Assembly (NCBI RefSeq): GCF_001697185.1
Contig: NZ_CP014224.1
Location: forward strand, 2,526,501 to 2,590,500
DNA: 64,000 nucleotides
Source: Wenyingzhuangia fucanilytica
Lineage (GTDB): Bacteria; Bacteroidota; Bacteroidia; Flavobacteriales; Flavobacteriaceae
Direction: 5' to 3'
Shown here one piece after another: positions 26,356 to 36,438 of the stretch. The notes beneath the pieces were generated by a model. The model was given only the letters and a program-made list of their open reading frames with translations, ran no database searches and was not told where the DNA came from. The position numbers and the translations under genes are program-made. Within the stretch, counting starts at the first letter, position 1. Every line of letters begins with the position of its first letter.

Positions 26356-28701
26356 TTATTCTAAGATATTTAACTTGGCAAATTGAAGTAGTATTTTTTT
26401 AGTTCCTACACTTTCAAACTTTACCTCTGCTTTTATATTTACTCCTACTCCTTCTAACTGCAAAACTTGTCCTACTCCAAATTTAGCATGACTTACCTTG
26501 TTTCCTACAGCAAGTTTTTGAGTTGGTTTACTAGCGCCTAATTGTTGCGCCAATTTAGGAGTTACTTTTTTTAAGTTTTGCGGTTGCTTAAATGGTGTTT
26601 TCTTCTCTGGAGTTTCTTGATTTCTTACTGAACGAGTTACAGGTTTTCTAAAACGAATTCTATCTTTTGGAATGTCATCATCATCACCAAACAAACCACT
26701 ATCTACAAAACGGTTGGCTACCACTTTATTTCGCTGTGGGGCTAAATGCTCTATATAACGTTCGTCTATTTCTTCTAAAAACCTACTTGGTTCACAATCT
26801 ATTAATTTCCCCCATCTGTAACGAGTATGAGCAAAACTTAAATAACATTGAGTTTCTGCTCTGGTTAACGCTACATAAAACAAACGCCTCTCTTCTTCTA
26901 ACTCACTACGCGTATTTACACTCATTGCCGATGGAAACAAAGTTTCTTCCATCCCCACAATATACACATATGGGAACTCCAATCCTTTTGCTAAGTGAAT
27001 GGTCATTAAAGAAACCATAGGGGTATCGTCTTCATCCTTATTATCAAAGGTAGATGCCAAAGCAACATCTTCTAAAAAAGCAGTTAAACTACTATCTAAA
27101 TCTTGCTCTTTGCGTTCTTCAATAAAATCTTTCATTCCGTTCAATAATTCCTGAACGTTTTCTACCCTACTTACTGCCTCTGGCGTACCATCAACTTGTA
27201 AATCTTTTATCAAACCTACTCTTTTTACCACCTCATCTGCTACCTCAAAAGCATTATGAGCTTGAGCAGATATTTGCAAACTTTGAATTAAAGTAGCAAA
27301 ATTGTTTAATTTGGTTTTGGTAGGGCCTTGAATTTTAATATCCGTTTTTTCTATGTTTGATATAATTTCAAACAAAGATTTATTATAATGATTGGCAGCC
27401 ACCGCAAGTTTATCCATAGTGGTTTCACCAATTCCCCTTGCCGGATAATTGATGATTCTTTTTAATGCTTCTTCATCATTTGGATTGATTAACACACGTA
27501 AATAAGCTAATAAATCTTTTATTTCTTTACGTTGATAAAAAGACAAGCCTCCAAAAATTTTGTATTTAATTCCCTTTTTACGCAAGGCATCTTCCATAGC
27601 ACGTGACTGGGCATTGGTTCTGTAAAGAATGGCAAAATCATCATATGTTTTTTGAAGATTCATAGCGTTTTCAAAAATAGAATTGGCTACCCATCTTCCC
27701 TCCTCTCCATCGGAAAGCGTACGCATTATTTTAATTTTACCACCTTCATCATTGGCAGTAAAAATGGTTTTATCTAAACGTGTTTTGTTTTTCTCTATTA
27801 AGCTATTGGCCGCTTCTACAATATTGCTTGTAGACCTGTAGTTTTGCTCTAGCTTAAACGTTTTTACATCTGGATAATCTTTCTGGAAGTTTAAAATATT
27901 GTTGATGTTGGCTCCACGGAATGCATAAATAGATTGAGAATCGTCTCCTACCACACAAATATTCTGAAACCTATCGGCCAAAGCACGAACAATTAAATAT
28001 TGTGAATGGTTGGTATCCTGGTACTCATCAACCATTACGTAACGGAACCTATCTTGGTATTTTGACAATACATCTGGAAAACGAACCAACAATTCATTAG
28101 TACGCAATAATAAATCATCAAAATCCATCGCTCCAGCCTTAAAACATCTATCTACATATTCTTTGTAAATAGCGCCCATTTGAGGTCTCATCGCCATGGT
28201 ATCGGCTTCAATTAACTCAGGGTTATTTCTATAGGCTTTTACGGTGATTAAGTTGTTTTTAAACTGAGAAATTCTACTTAAAATAGCCTTTGATTTATAC
28301 TGTTCTTTACTCAGTCCCATTTCTTTAATAATGGAATTCATTAAACGAACAGTGTCCTGAGAATCATAAATGGTAAAACTTGATGGATACCCTAATTTAT
28401 CTGCTTCGGAACGTAAAATTCTAGCAAACACAGAGTGGAAAGTTCCCATCCATAAATTTTTAGCTTCACTTTGACCTACCACAGCACCAATACGCTCTTT
28501 CATTTCTCGAGCGGCTTTGTTGGTAAAAGTTAAAGAAAGTATCTGAAAAGAATCTACACCATTTTTCAACAAATGGGCAATTCTATAAGTTAACACTCTT
28601 GTTTTTCCAGATCCTGCACCTGCAATAATAATCATTGGCCCTTCCATTTGTTCAACGGCTGCGCGTTGTGGAGGGTTTAGTCCTTCTAAATAATCTGACA
28701 C
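26356..28701 (-). CDS. pcrA: UvrD/PcrA-type ATP-dependent DNA helicase
   Basis: A 781-residue SF1A 3'-5' helicase for DNA repair and for clearing RecA or RNA polymerase. It begins with the Q motif LNPPQRAAVE, Walker A GAGSGKTRVLTYR (about 28-40), motif Ia TFTNKAAREM, Walker B DEYQDTN (about 224-230), GDDSQSIYAFRGA, QNYRST, VSLMTIHLAKGLEF and VALTRA. The C-terminal ~60 residues (GNKVSHAKFGVGQVLQLEG) form the Tudor-like domain typical of PcrA. Length is normal. It is a single-gene unit with 212 nt of non-coding DNA upstream (28702-28913), in which I see no clear signal. Confidence 0.95.
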   Translation of the reverse strand: MSDYLEGLNPPQRAAVEQMEGPMIIIAGAGSGKTRVLTYRIAHLLKNGVDSFQILSLTFTNKAAREMKERIGAVVGQSEAKNLWMGTFHSVFARILRSEADKLGYPSSFTIYDSQDTVRLMNSIIKEMGLSKEQYKSKAILSRISQFKNNLITVKAYRNNPELIEADTMAMRPQMGAIYKEYVDRCFKAGAMDFDDLLLRTNELLVRFPDVLSKYQDRFRYVMVDEYQDTNHSQYLIVRALADRFQNICVVGDDSQSIYAFRGANINNILNFQKDYPDVKTFKLEQNYRSTSNIVEAANSLIEKNKTRLDKTIFTANDEGGKIKIMRTLSDGEEGRWVANSIFENAMNLQKTYDDFAILYRTNAQSRAMEDALRKKGIKYKIFGGLSFYQRKEIKDLLAYLRVLINPNDEEALKRIINYPARGIGETTMDKLAVAANHYNKSLFEIISNIEKTDIKIQGPTKTKLNNFATLIQSLQISAQAHNAFEVADEVVKRVGLIKDLQVDGTPEAVSRVENVQELLNGMKDFIEERKEQDLDSSLTAFLEDVALASTFDNKDEDDTPMVSLMTIHLAKGLEFPYVYIVGMEETLFPSAMSVNTRSELEEERRLFYVALTRAETQCYLSFAHTRYRWGKLIDCEPSRFLEEIDERYIEHLAPQRNKVVANRFVDSGLFGDDDDIPKDRIRFRKPVTRSVRNQETPEKKTPFKQPQNLKKVTPKLAQQLGASKPTQKLAVGNKVSHAKFGVGQVLQLEGVGVNIKAEVKFESVGTKKILLQFAKLNILE

Positions 28702-28913
28702 TTGGCTATGCTTTTTTAAGTAGGCTAAAAATAAGAATTATTTAGGGAATGAAAACACGAATACTTGCTTTAGTATTTACTTTTAGACTGGATTATTAAA
28801 AGTGTGTGGGTCTAGTACATAGATTAGGAATGATAAACCTCTCGACTCTACTTCGACTATGATTCGTAAAGGCTAGTTGATGACCTAAATTTATATCAAC
28901 AAAATAATTCCCC

Positions 28914-29651
28914 CTAGACTTCATTTGTATTTTTCTTTTCATCTTGTATTTCTCTAGCTTTGGACAAAGCTGTAGCAACCAAACCTGCTGGTACAGTAAC
29001 TACACCAATTCCTATCATCAAAACAAAAAAAGTGAAAATTTTACCACCCATTGTAACGGGATAAACATCTCCATAACCAACTGTTGTCAAGGTCACAATT
29101 GCCCACCATAAACTATGAAATATTGAAGAAAAAATTTCTGGTTGAGCTTCATACTCAAAAAAATAAATTCCTGAAGCAGAAAGAAAAACTAGTATAAAAG
29201 TGACCAATAAAAATAAAACAACCTCTTCTTTAACAATTTTAGCTGCCAAAGCTATTCTATTTAATGCCTTGTTGTACCTAACTATTTTTAATGCCCTAAA
29301 AATTCTAAAAACCCTAAAAATTCTTAATGCTCTTAAATCTACAGCCCATCTTAAATAAAATGGCAGTATTGATAATAAATCTATTACACCGTAAAAACTA
29401 AAAATATATTTGTAAGTTTTTTTTGCCACAAACACCCTTAATAAATACTCAATTGAAAACACAAAAACACATATCATTTCAATGATTTTCAATATTCTTT
29501 TTACAAAAAAACTATTATTTGGAAGAGTTTCAACCGAAAAAGCTACAATTGATATAAAAATCAAAACTTGGATTGAATAGTCAAAAATCCTTCCCTTTTT
29601 AGAAGTATTTTCTTCTAATACTTTTCTAATTTTATTCTTTAAAGTACTCAT
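28914..29651 (-). CDS. Voltage-gated potassium channel-like ion transporter
   Basis: A 245-residue inner-membrane protein with six predicted TM helices. The fourth helix carries Arg or Lys at every third position (LRALRIFRVFRIFRALKIVR), the hallmark of a voltage sensor. The pore loop has the K+ selectivity filter TVGYGD. The N-terminal ~20 residues and C-terminal ~20 residues are charged and cytoplasmic; there is no RCK or cyclic-nucleotide-binding domain. It is a KvAP-like minimal channel and probably acts as a homotetramer. It starts 13 nt after folP ends and may be co-transcribed with it. Confidence 0.92.
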   Translation of the reverse strand: MSTLKNKIRKVLEENTSKKGRIFDYSIQVLIFISIVAFSVETLPNNSFFVKRILKIIEMICVFVFSIEYLLRVFVAKKTYKYIFSFYGVIDLLSILPFYLRWAVDLRALRIFRVFRIFRALKIVRYNKALNRIALAAKIVKEEVVLFLLVTFILVFLSASGIYFFEYEAQPEIFSSIFHSLWWAIVTLTTVGYGDVYPVTMGGKIFTFFVLMIGIGVVTVPAGLVATALSKAREIQDEKKNTNEV

Positions 29652-29664
29652 AAATAAATTTTGA

Positions 29665-30498
29665 TTATTCCATCAACTCCAAAACCCTAACAACCTCAAC
29701 AGCTTCTTTTACATCGTGAACTCTTAAAATTTGTGTTCCTTTTTGCAAGGCAATGGTATTTACAATGGTAGTGGCATTCAACGCTTGTTCTGGGGTAATT
29801 TCCAAAGGTTTGTATAACATCGATTTTCTAGAAACTCCTGTTAACACAGGCAATTCCATTTGCTGAAAATAGTCTAAGTTTTTAAGTAATTCATAATTAT
29901 GCTCTACGGACTTTCCAAAACCAAAACCTACGTCTAAAATAACATCGTGTACATGTAATGCATTTAATTTTTCTACTTTTTTAGATAGCTCATAAAAAAC
30001 TTCGGTTACAATATTCTCATACTTTGGAGCCTCCTGCATATTTTGTGGATTCCCTTGCATGTGCATTACAATATAAGGCACTTGTAAATTGGCAACCACA
30101 TTAAACATCTCCGCATCTAAATCTCCGCCAGAAATATCGTTAATTATGGCCGCTCCAGCTTCTACACATTTTTTGGCTACTTTACTTCTAAATGTATCTA
30201 CAGAAATTAAAATATTTGGAAACTTAGAAACCAATAATTCTACCACAGGAACAATACGATTGATTTCTTCTTCTTCTGAAATATGTTTGGCTCCTGGTCT
30301 AGAAGAATACGCTCCTACATCAATAAAAGTAGCGCCGTCTTGTAGCATTTTTTCTACTTGCAATAAAATAGCTTTTTCATCTTTGTATTTTCCTCCATCA
30401 AAAAAAGAATCAGGGGTAATATTTAAAATCCCCATAACTTTTGGAGTAGATAAATCAATCAATTTTCCTTTACAATTGATACTTGTTTTGATTTTCAA
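29665..30498 (-). CDS. folP: Dihydropteroate synthase
   Basis: A 277-residue TIM-barrel enzyme of folate synthesis (p-aminobenzoate plus dihydropterin pyrophosphate), the sulfonamide target. Signatures: MGILNITPDSFFDGGKY (about 23-39), DGATFIDVGAYSSRPGA (about 55-71), SVDTFRSKVA, INDISGG, VMHMQGNP, and GVSRKSM with the pterin/phosphate-binding Ser-Arg-Lys. Length is normal. It is divergent from the DUF1599 gene over about 90 nt that must hold both promoters. Confidence 0.96.
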   Translation of the reverse strand: MKIKTSINCKGKLIDLSTPKVMGILNITPDSFFDGGKYKDEKAILLQVEKMLQDGATFIDVGAYSSRPGAKHISEEEEINRIVPVVELLVSKFPNILISVDTFRSKVAKKCVEAGAAIINDISGGDLDAEMFNVVANLQVPYIVMHMQGNPQNMQEAPKYENIVTEVFYELSKKVEKLNALHVHDVILDVGFGFGKSVEHNYELLKNLDYFQQMELPVLTGVSRKSMLYKPLEITPEQALNATTIVNTIALQKGTQILRVHDVKEAVEVVRVLELME

Positions 30499-30589
30499 AA
30501 TACTTTTATGTTTATAGAATCGTTATGATTCGTAATTGTTTATTAACTTCGTTTCCGATATCGAAAATACTGAAAAAAAAATACCCGCA

Positions 30590-31126
30590 ATGTCTAATAC
30601 TGCCAAAGAATACGATAAAATAATAGTAACCTGCCAAAGTTTATTCACTAAAAAGATGAGTGATTACGGTAGCGCATGGAGAATTTTAAGATTGCCAAGT
30701 TTAACCGATCAAATTTTTATCAAAGCACAACGCATTAGACAATTACAAGAAAATGAAATTAGAAAAGTTGATGAAGGAGAGGTTTCAGAATTTATCGGAA
30801 TCATCAACTACTGTATTATGGCTTTGATTCAAATTGAAAAAGGAATTGTAGATCAACCAGATTTGAACACAAAAGAAGCTGTTGAACTTTATGAAAAACA
30901 CATTAAAATCACCAAAGAATTAATGATGAATAAAAATCATGATTACGGTGAAGCTTGGAGAGATATGCGTGTTAGCTCTTTAACCGATTTGATTTTACAA
31001 AAACTTTTACGTGTTAAACAAATAGAAAATAACCAAGGAAAAACGTTGGTTTCTGAAGGAATTGATGCCAATTACCAAGACATGATTAATTATGCTGTAT
31101 TTGCCTTGATTCATTTAACACTTTAA
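30590..31126 (+). CDS. DUF1599 domain protein with internal duplication
   Basis: A 178-residue cytoplasmic protein. I use the ATG at 30590 (MSNTAKEYDK) rather than 30536, which would add 18 poorly conserved residues and take up most of the promoter region. Two homologous halves are visible: KMSDYGSAWRILRLPSLTD near residue 20 and NHDYGEAWRDMRVSSLTD near residue 112, each followed by a helical segment ending in an IxxIINYCIMALI-like stretch. This duplication is characteristic of DUF1599, a Bacteroidetes family without a defined role. The DoxX gene follows by 6 nt. Confidence 0.85.
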   Translation: MSNTAKEYDKIIVTCQSLFTKKMSDYGSAWRILRLPSLTDQIFIKAQRIRQLQENEIRKVDEGEVSEFIGIINYCIMALIQIEKGIVDQPDLNTKEAVELYEKHIKITKELMMNKNHDYGEAWRDMRVSSLTDLILQKLLRVKQIENNQGKTLVSEGIDANYQDMINYAVFALIHLTL

Positions 31127-31132
31127 GATATT

Positions 31133-32095
31133 ATGAAATTCATCACCCAACTCTTTAGACTGTTTACTGGAGCATTATTTATTTTTTCTGGCTTTGTAAA
31201 ATTGGTAGACCCCTTAGGATCTGCCTATAAATTTGAAGAGTATTTTGGGTCTGATGTTTTAAATTTAGAATTTTTAATTCCTTTTGCATTACCACTAGCC
31301 ATTTTATTAATTGTAACTGAGTTGGTTTTAGGATTTGCTTTGCTTATTGGTTACAAAACCAAAATAACTCTTTGTAGTTTGTTTGGAATTACCGCTTTGT
31401 TTTTATTCCTAACCTGGTATTCTGCTTTTTATGATAAAGTTACAGATTGTGGCTGTTTTGGTGATGCTATAAAACTATCTCCTTGGGAAACTTTTTACAA
31501 AAACATTGTATTTATTATACTAATCCTTTGGATGTTATTTGCTCATAAACACATCAAACCTTTGTTTGGAAAAAATATCAATCAATGGTTGATATTTCTA
31601 TCTGTATTTTCTTCTTTGTATATCGTTTATCATGTACTAACCTATTTACCCCTTATTGATTTTAGACCTTATGCTGTTGGGAAAAACATCAAAGAAGGAA
31701 TGAAATATAACGAAGATGGCGAAATTCCTCCTGTACATGATTTTTATTTAGAATCGGACACAGAAGATTTAACAGAAACCATTTTAAATGCCCCAAAAGC
31801 ATTATTAATTGTTGCTAACAATCTTGAACACAGCGAAAAAGAATCGTGGAAAAATATTGTTGCCTTAGCCAATGAAGCTAAAAACCAAGGGTATTTAGTT
31901 TATGCACTTTCTAGTAGTAGCTCTAATTTGGTTAAAAAAACTATTGACGATCATAAATTACCTTTTGAAATTTTATTCTGCGATGCTACTACTTTAAAAA
32001 CCATAGTAAGGGCTAATCCTGGAATTTTAATCATCAAAAACGCCACTGTTACCCAAAAAGAAAACTGGAAGAATATAGAGAATATTAAGCTATAA
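31133..32095 (+). CDS. DoxX-family (BT_3928-like) membrane protein with thioredoxin-like tail
   Basis: A 320-residue inner-membrane protein. Residues 1-145 contain four TM helices with the DoxX pattern (RLFTGALFIFSGFVKLVDP, then a conserved CGCFGD after TM3). Residues 205-320 look like a thioredoxin-type fold (ALLIVANNLEHSEKESW, ALSSSS), but the CxxC pair is absent, so it is not an obvious thiol oxidoreductase. This architecture is common in Bacteroidetes next to DUF1599. The function may involve quinone or redox chemistry; I do not assign one. Confidence 0.82.
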   Translation: MKFITQLFRLFTGALFIFSGFVKLVDPLGSAYKFEEYFGSDVLNLEFLIPFALPLAILLIVTELVLGFALLIGYKTKITLCSLFGITALFLFLTWYSAFYDKVTDCGCFGDAIKLSPWETFYKNIVFIILILWMLFAHKHIKPLFGKNINQWLIFLSVFSSLYIVYHVLTYLPLIDFRPYAVGKNIKEGMKYNEDGEIPPVHDFYLESDTEDLTETILNAPKALLIVANNLEHSEKESWKNIVALANEAKNQGYLVYALSSSSSNLVKKTIDDHKLPFEILFCDATTLKTIVRANPGILIIKNATVTQKENWKNIENIKL

Positions 32096-32153
32096 TTAAA
32101 CTTTGCATCATTTTTGCGGTCTTAGTTAATCAACTAAATCAATTACCTCAACA

Positions 32154-34832
32154 ATGAAAGGCTTTTTTTTTAAACTTCATTTTTTATTATTTATTTTATT
32201 TAACACCCTTACGCACGCACAAAGTATTGAAGTAAAAGGGAGCATAACAGACCAAGAAACAAAATCTCCTATTGATTTTGCCACTGTACAGCTTGAAGAC
32301 CCCAAAAACCATCAGTTAATAGCTTATGATTTTTCTGATGAAAAAGGAAGTTTTCTTATAGAGGGAAAAACTTTAAATGATAGTATTTCTGTAGTAATTT
32401 CTTATATAGGATATACTACTTTTAAAAAAACTGTTACAGTTAAAAACAAAAAAATTGATTTAGGTAAAATTACCCTAAACTCTTCTGCAGAAAATTTAGA
32501 CGCCATTGTTATTACAGCGACTCCTCCTGTACTTATCAAAAATGATACTACTCAATTTAATGCTTCTGCTTTTAAAACTAGAGACGATGCTGTTGCCGAA
32601 GATTTATTAAAAAAACTACCCGGTGTTTCTATCGATTTAGAAACTGGAGGCATACAAGTAAACGGAGTTGATGTAACAAGGATTTTAGTAAACGGTGAAC
32701 CTTTTTTTAGCAATAATCCTAAAATTGCTATGAAAGTAATTGACAAAGATATTATTGCCAAAATAGAAATCACTAATACCCAAACTGACGAAGAAGAGTT
32801 TACTAAAACCAACGACAGTGCTGTAGAAGCAAAAACCATTAACATTATTCTTAAAAAAAGAAAAAATGGGAATATGTTTGGAAATGCCATTGCTGGATTA
32901 GGGACTAATAATAGGTACGAAGCTAATGGAGTATTTAACAGACTTAAAGACAAATCTCTATTTACCGCCATTGCTTTTGCCAACAATGTAAACAAAAACA
33001 ACCTTAGTTATGATGAAGACGATGGTGTAAACTCAATAGACAATTCAAGATCTATAAATACAGAAAGTAACATTGGTACCAATTATTCTGACAAACTACA
33101 AAATGGCGATAGAATAAATATAGATTATCTTTATTCTAACAATAACAAAGTAAGAAACTATAGAACCGATAGCGAAAATTTATTACCAAACAGTACCAAT
33201 TACAGCATACAAAACACAGAGCAAGAAGATAAAAACTTTTCTCATAATGCCAATATCAAACTAAACAACAACATTACCCAAAACTTTAAAGTTTTTACCA
33301 ATGCTAAGCTTTATTACAGAGATAGAGATTATTCTAGCAAAAGGGACAAAAGTACAGAAGACAGTTCTGAAACACTTATCAATACAAGTAAATCAGATAA
33401 TAAAATCAAACAAATTTACAGAAGGTTAAATTCATCACTTAGTGCTATTTATAGATTCCCTAAACTAAACTCTTATATTAATTACAGAATCAATACAGCA
33501 GTAAAAGATTCCGACAACAAAACGGGCAACATCTCAAAAACAGATATTTTTGGAAACAATGCTAGAACTATTTTAAGAAATCAACAAATTCAGCAAAACA
33601 ACAAAGTAAAAGAATATAAACACACTTTAAAATACAATCAAAGACTTGGGAGTAAAAATCATATAGAATATGCATTTATTAGCACTACCGAAAATCAAGA
33701 CAACGTTAAAGAAGTATTTGATATTGATGAGAGCAACAACTCTAGTAGTTTAAATTCTAGTATTAGTTTTGACCAAATAATTAATACCGAAAAAAAAGAA
33801 CATCAAATAGGATACGGATACAGATCTAAAAAAATTCAGTACAGATTTAAAGCAAGTAAGCTACACACAAGATTAACTAATGATGAACTAAGTAGAGATA
33901 TTGGTGTTTCTAGAGATTTTAACGATATTATTTTATACTCAAACTTAAGATATCGTTTTCCAAATGATTTATTTTTAGATCTTAATTACAAAACTGATAG
34001 TGATATTCCTAGAGCTAGTGAACTATTAACCATTACAGACAACACCAATCCTTTATTTATTAGAATTGGTAATCCATCACTTAAAAGAGAACTAGAACAC
34101 TCTGCTAGTGTAAACATGAGGATGTTTCTTAAAAAGAGCAAAGTATTTATTTACAACAGGCTAACATATAGCACCGTAACAGATAAAATTATTGATGTAG
34201 AAAATGTAAACCCGGATGATTTGGTAACTACTAGAACTTATATTAATAATAGTAGTAACAATCAATATTCTTTAAGAGGAAGTATTTCTAAAGACTATAA
34301 AAAAGCACCCTATTTTTATAGCATAAAAATGAAATGGAATGCCAATGTTGGAGATAATTCACATTTAATTAACGATATTCTATACAAAAGTCACTATGCC
34401 GCTTTAAGTCCTTCTTTTTATACAGAATTAAATTATAATGATATTTTTGAAATCTCTCCTTTTTATAAATTATCATTAAACAAAACACAATTTTCTACAG
34501 ATAATATCAAAGACCAATCTGTTACCCAACATACCATGGGGATAGATTTTTCTACCTTTGCTCCAGAAAAATTTACCCTATACAACCAAATACAATACAA
34601 TTATAACCCACAATTTGAAAAAGGTTATGGAAGAGAAGCGCTCATTTGGAATATTACAGCGAACTATAACTTAATTCCAAATAAAGCCAAGCTTAAATTA
34701 ACTGTATATAATATTTTAAACCAATACAACAATACCACCAGAAGTTTCTCTGAAAGTAAAAACACAACAGATACTTATGAGGTATTACAGCAATATGCCA
34801 TGCTTAGTTTTAGGTATAACTTTAAAAACTAA
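32154..34832 (+). CDS. TonB-dependent-receptor-like outer-membrane beta-barrel protein
   Basis: An 892-residue outer-membrane protein with a signal peptide ending THA-Q. Residues 24-105 are a carboxypeptidase-regulatory-like Ig domain (IEVKGSITDQETKSPIDFATVQL). Residues 115-230 resemble a plug domain (DAVAEDLLKKLPGVSIDLETGGIQVNG). The remainder is a barrel of alternating aromatic and polar strands, ending in the aromatic-rich MLSFRYNFKN. The pattern is the OMP_b-brl_3 subgroup rather than SusC, and no SusD partner is adjacent. The substrate is unknown. Confidence 0.85.
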   Translation: MKGFFFKLHFLLFILFNTLTHAQSIEVKGSITDQETKSPIDFATVQLEDPKNHQLIAYDFSDEKGSFLIEGKTLNDSISVVISYIGYTTFKKTVTVKNKKIDLGKITLNSSAENLDAIVITATPPVLIKNDTTQFNASAFKTRDDAVAEDLLKKLPGVSIDLETGGIQVNGVDVTRILVNGEPFFSNNPKIAMKVIDKDIIAKIEITNTQTDEEEFTKTNDSAVEAKTINIILKKRKNGNMFGNAIAGLGTNNRYEANGVFNRLKDKSLFTAIAFANNVNKNNLSYDEDDGVNSIDNSRSINTESNIGTNYSDKLQNGDRINIDYLYSNNNKVRNYRTDSENLLPNSTNYSIQNTEQEDKNFSHNANIKLNNNITQNFKVFTNAKLYYRDRDYSSKRDKSTEDSSETLINTSKSDNKIKQIYRRLNSSLSAIYRFPKLNSYINYRINTAVKDSDNKTGNISKTDIFGNNARTILRNQQIQQNNKVKEYKHTLKYNQRLGSKNHIEYAFISTTENQDNVKEVFDIDESNNSSSLNSSISFDQIINTEKKEHQIGYGYRSKKIQYRFKASKLHTRLTNDELSRDIGVSRDFNDIILYSNLRYRFPNDLFLDLNYKTDSDIPRASELLTITDNTNPLFIRIGNPSLKRELEHSASVNMRMFLKKSKVFIYNRLTYSTVTDKIIDVENVNPDDLVTTRTYINNSSNNQYSLRGSISKDYKKAPYFYSIKMKWNANVGDNSHLINDILYKSHYAALSPSFYTELNYNDIFEISPFYKLSLNKTQFSTDNIKDQSVTQHTMGIDFSTFAPEKFTLYNQIQYNYNPQFEKGYGREALIWNITANYNLIPNKAKLKLTVYNILNQYNNTTRSFSESKNTTDTYEVLQQYAMLSFRYNFKN

Positions 34833-34847
34833 ACTTTATAAAAAAAC

Positions 34848-34877
34848 AAAAGGCTTTCATAATTATGAAAGCCTTTT
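34848..34877. terminator. Terminator between convergent genes
   Basis: A near-perfect palindrome AAAAGGCTTTCATAA / TTATGAAAGCCTTTT lies between the + strand barrel gene and the end of the minus-strand gene at 34939; it can serve both. Confidence 0.8.
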
Positions 34878-34938
34878 GCTATAATGGGGATAGATATATT
34901 AAGGGGTATTATAATTATCTATATTTTAAAATCTAAGC

Positions 34939-36132
34939 TTATAAAGCAACTTTTACAGCAGCAACATTAGCTCCTTTAGATATTTTTACAATATAAATTC
35001 CAGCAGTTAACCCAGTTGTACCTACTTGTTGACCAGCAACATTGTAAACAGCGTCTAAATTTGCTCCACTTACAGTAATATTTCCGTTGTTAGTGCTTAC
35101 TACTGCTCCTTCTATTTTACTTACAGAAGAGTTTCCTAAACTTGTACTATTATCAAAAACTATTTGATCAATAACCAACGTATTAGCATCTACGTTTGCA
35201 GAATTTACATCATTATCAATAACTAGTTGTAATGAAACTGTATTACCTTGTCCTGTCCAGTTAGCATTAGCCATATCATAATCAATAGTTTGAGTTCCTG
35301 ATGTAATTGTTTTTGTTTTTGTTAACGAACCCGCTGATGTACTTGCTACAACTTTTAATTGATTATTTACAGATGAATTATTAGTAAGTGTTATATGCGC
35401 GTATTGATTTGAACTTGCATCTACATGATAAATTAAATTATCTACTTTCGCATTATTTCCACCATCTGGTGTTATTGTAAGAGCAGTTGCCCCAGCTGAT
35501 ACTGTACAACGTGTCGTAGTTGACCACCCTTCATAATCATTTGTAAAATCATAAGTTAATCTCTCAGTTGTTGGAATAGTAGCTGCAAATTGAATTTTAG
35601 AAATAACTATATTTCCATTCTCTGCGCTGGTTCCAGTTAAGTTTCCATTTGCTGCTGTTTTAAACCTTACTAAAAAGTATTCCATATTAGCAACATCATC
35701 TGCTCCTGTTAAATTTGCAGCCTCCGAAGCACTAGTAGGGAAATCATTTTTCCACTCAGCGTTAGTTAAATCAATAGCATAAGTAGAAGCAACTCCATTG
35801 TTAGTAATTGGTACTCCAGTTACGTAACGTGTTTGTGTATTGTCTGAATTGTTTTTAGCATGACCAACACTCATTAATAATGCTTCCGAGTTATTATTAA
35901 TAACTGTTATCAACACATATTTATTTGTATTTGCATCAATATCCGCTGTAGTAATATCAATTCTCGGTGTTCCTGTACCAAATTCTAAAACAGAACCCGA
36001 AGCTGATGTTGTTAAACTAATAGAAGCACCAGCAGTTACAAAACCTTCATTACTATTATTAAAATCATAAGTTTGCGCAGAGGCAATAAAAGGTGCTGCG
36101 ATTAAAGCAGCGATTAAAGTAATTTTTTTCAT
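34939..36132 (-). CDS. Type IX secreted protein with two putative carbohydrate-binding modules, no catalytic domain
   Basis: A 397-residue protein: signal peptide (ending ASAQ, residue 20), then two related beta-rich modules starting at YDFNNSNEGF (about residue 22) and YDFTNDYEGW (about 195), then a type A T9SS C-terminal sorting domain (about 330-397, with GANLDAVYNVAGQQVG and GIYIVKIS). Both modules start with a [YF]-x-F-x(3-6)-EG-[WF] signature and end in a strand such as VIDQIVFDN. The same module occurs in the neighbouring protein at 36439 and at the C-terminus of the GH5 at 37284. No catalytic motif is visible. It is probably a surface-attached or released glycan-binding protein of this locus. 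Confidence 0.75.
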   Translation of the reverse strand: MKKITLIAALIAAPFIASAQTYDFNNSNEGFVTAGASISLTTSASGSVLEFGTGTPRIDITTADIDANTNKYVLITVINNNSEALLMSVGHAKNNSDNTQTRYVTGVPITNNGVASTYAIDLTNAEWKNDFPTSASEAANLTGADDVANMEYFLVRFKTAANGNLTGTSAENGNIVISKIQFAATIPTTERLTYDFTNDYEGWSTTTRCTVSAGATALTITPDGGNNAKVDNLIYHVDASSNQYAHITLTNNSSVNNQLKVVASTSAGSLTKTKTITSGTQTIDYDMANANWTGQGNTVSLQLVIDNDVNSANVDANTLVIDQIVFDNSTSLGNSSVSKIEGAVVSTNNGNITVSGANLDAVYNVAGQQVGTTGLTAGIYIVKISKGANVAAVKVAL

Positions 36133-36161
36133 AATTATCGTATTTAAGTTATGTTATTTGT

Positions 36162-36169
36162 CAAATCTA
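36162..36169 (-). promoter_or_regulatory. Flavobacterial -7 box of the gene ending at 34939
   Basis: On the minus strand TAGATTTG matches TAnnTTTG exactly, 30 nt upstream of the start codon, giving a leader of roughly 24 nt. No TTTG -33 element is present at the usual spacing. Confidence 0.4.
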
Positions 36170-36387
36170 TAAAAACATACTGGTTGGTTTTTGTTTTTAG
36201 ACATTTATAAAACCTACTAATCATCACAAAAGGTATAACTATCATCAAACCCTTATAATCAGTGGATTGACAATCGGTTGTATTTTAACGATGTACTATT
36301 CAATACTGAATAAAATGTTTGTTTTGATAGCTTATTAAAGAGATATTCCTGTACCTTTTTTAATAATTATGAATTATATAAGCATAA

Positions 36388-36417
36388 AAAAACGCACCTG
36401 AAGTCAGATGCGTTTTT
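36388..36417 (-). terminator. Terminator of the gene at 36439-37161
   Basis: Stem AAAAACGCA / TGCGTTTTT with a CTG/CAG inner pairing; on the minus strand it ends in a T run about 20 nt after the stop codon. Confidence 0.75.
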
Positions 36418-36438
36418 ATTTATATTATTATGTTGTAA

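Larger units (their letters stand above)
36133..36438. other. 306-nt intergenic region
   Basis: It holds the putative promoter of the minus-strand gene at 34939-36132 at one end and the terminator of the upstream minus-strand gene (36388-36417) at the other. I see no RNA gene, repeat or additional reading frame in the middle part (about 36190-36380). Confidence 0.6.

Noticed and set aside
28796-28978. Minus-strand 60-codon frame upstream of pcrA
   Set aside because: It overlaps the end of the channel gene, has no signal peptide or motif, and looks like chance coding in intergenic DNA.
30089-30517. Antisense 142-codon frame inside folP
   Set aside because: It is fully covered by a clear dihydropteroate synthase gene on the other strand and has no recognisable domain.
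32552-33001. Antisense 149-codon frame inside the barrel gene at 32154
   Set aside because: It is rich in Leu, Ser and Val because it mirrors Asn/Lys/Asp-rich codons of the real gene; no family pattern.
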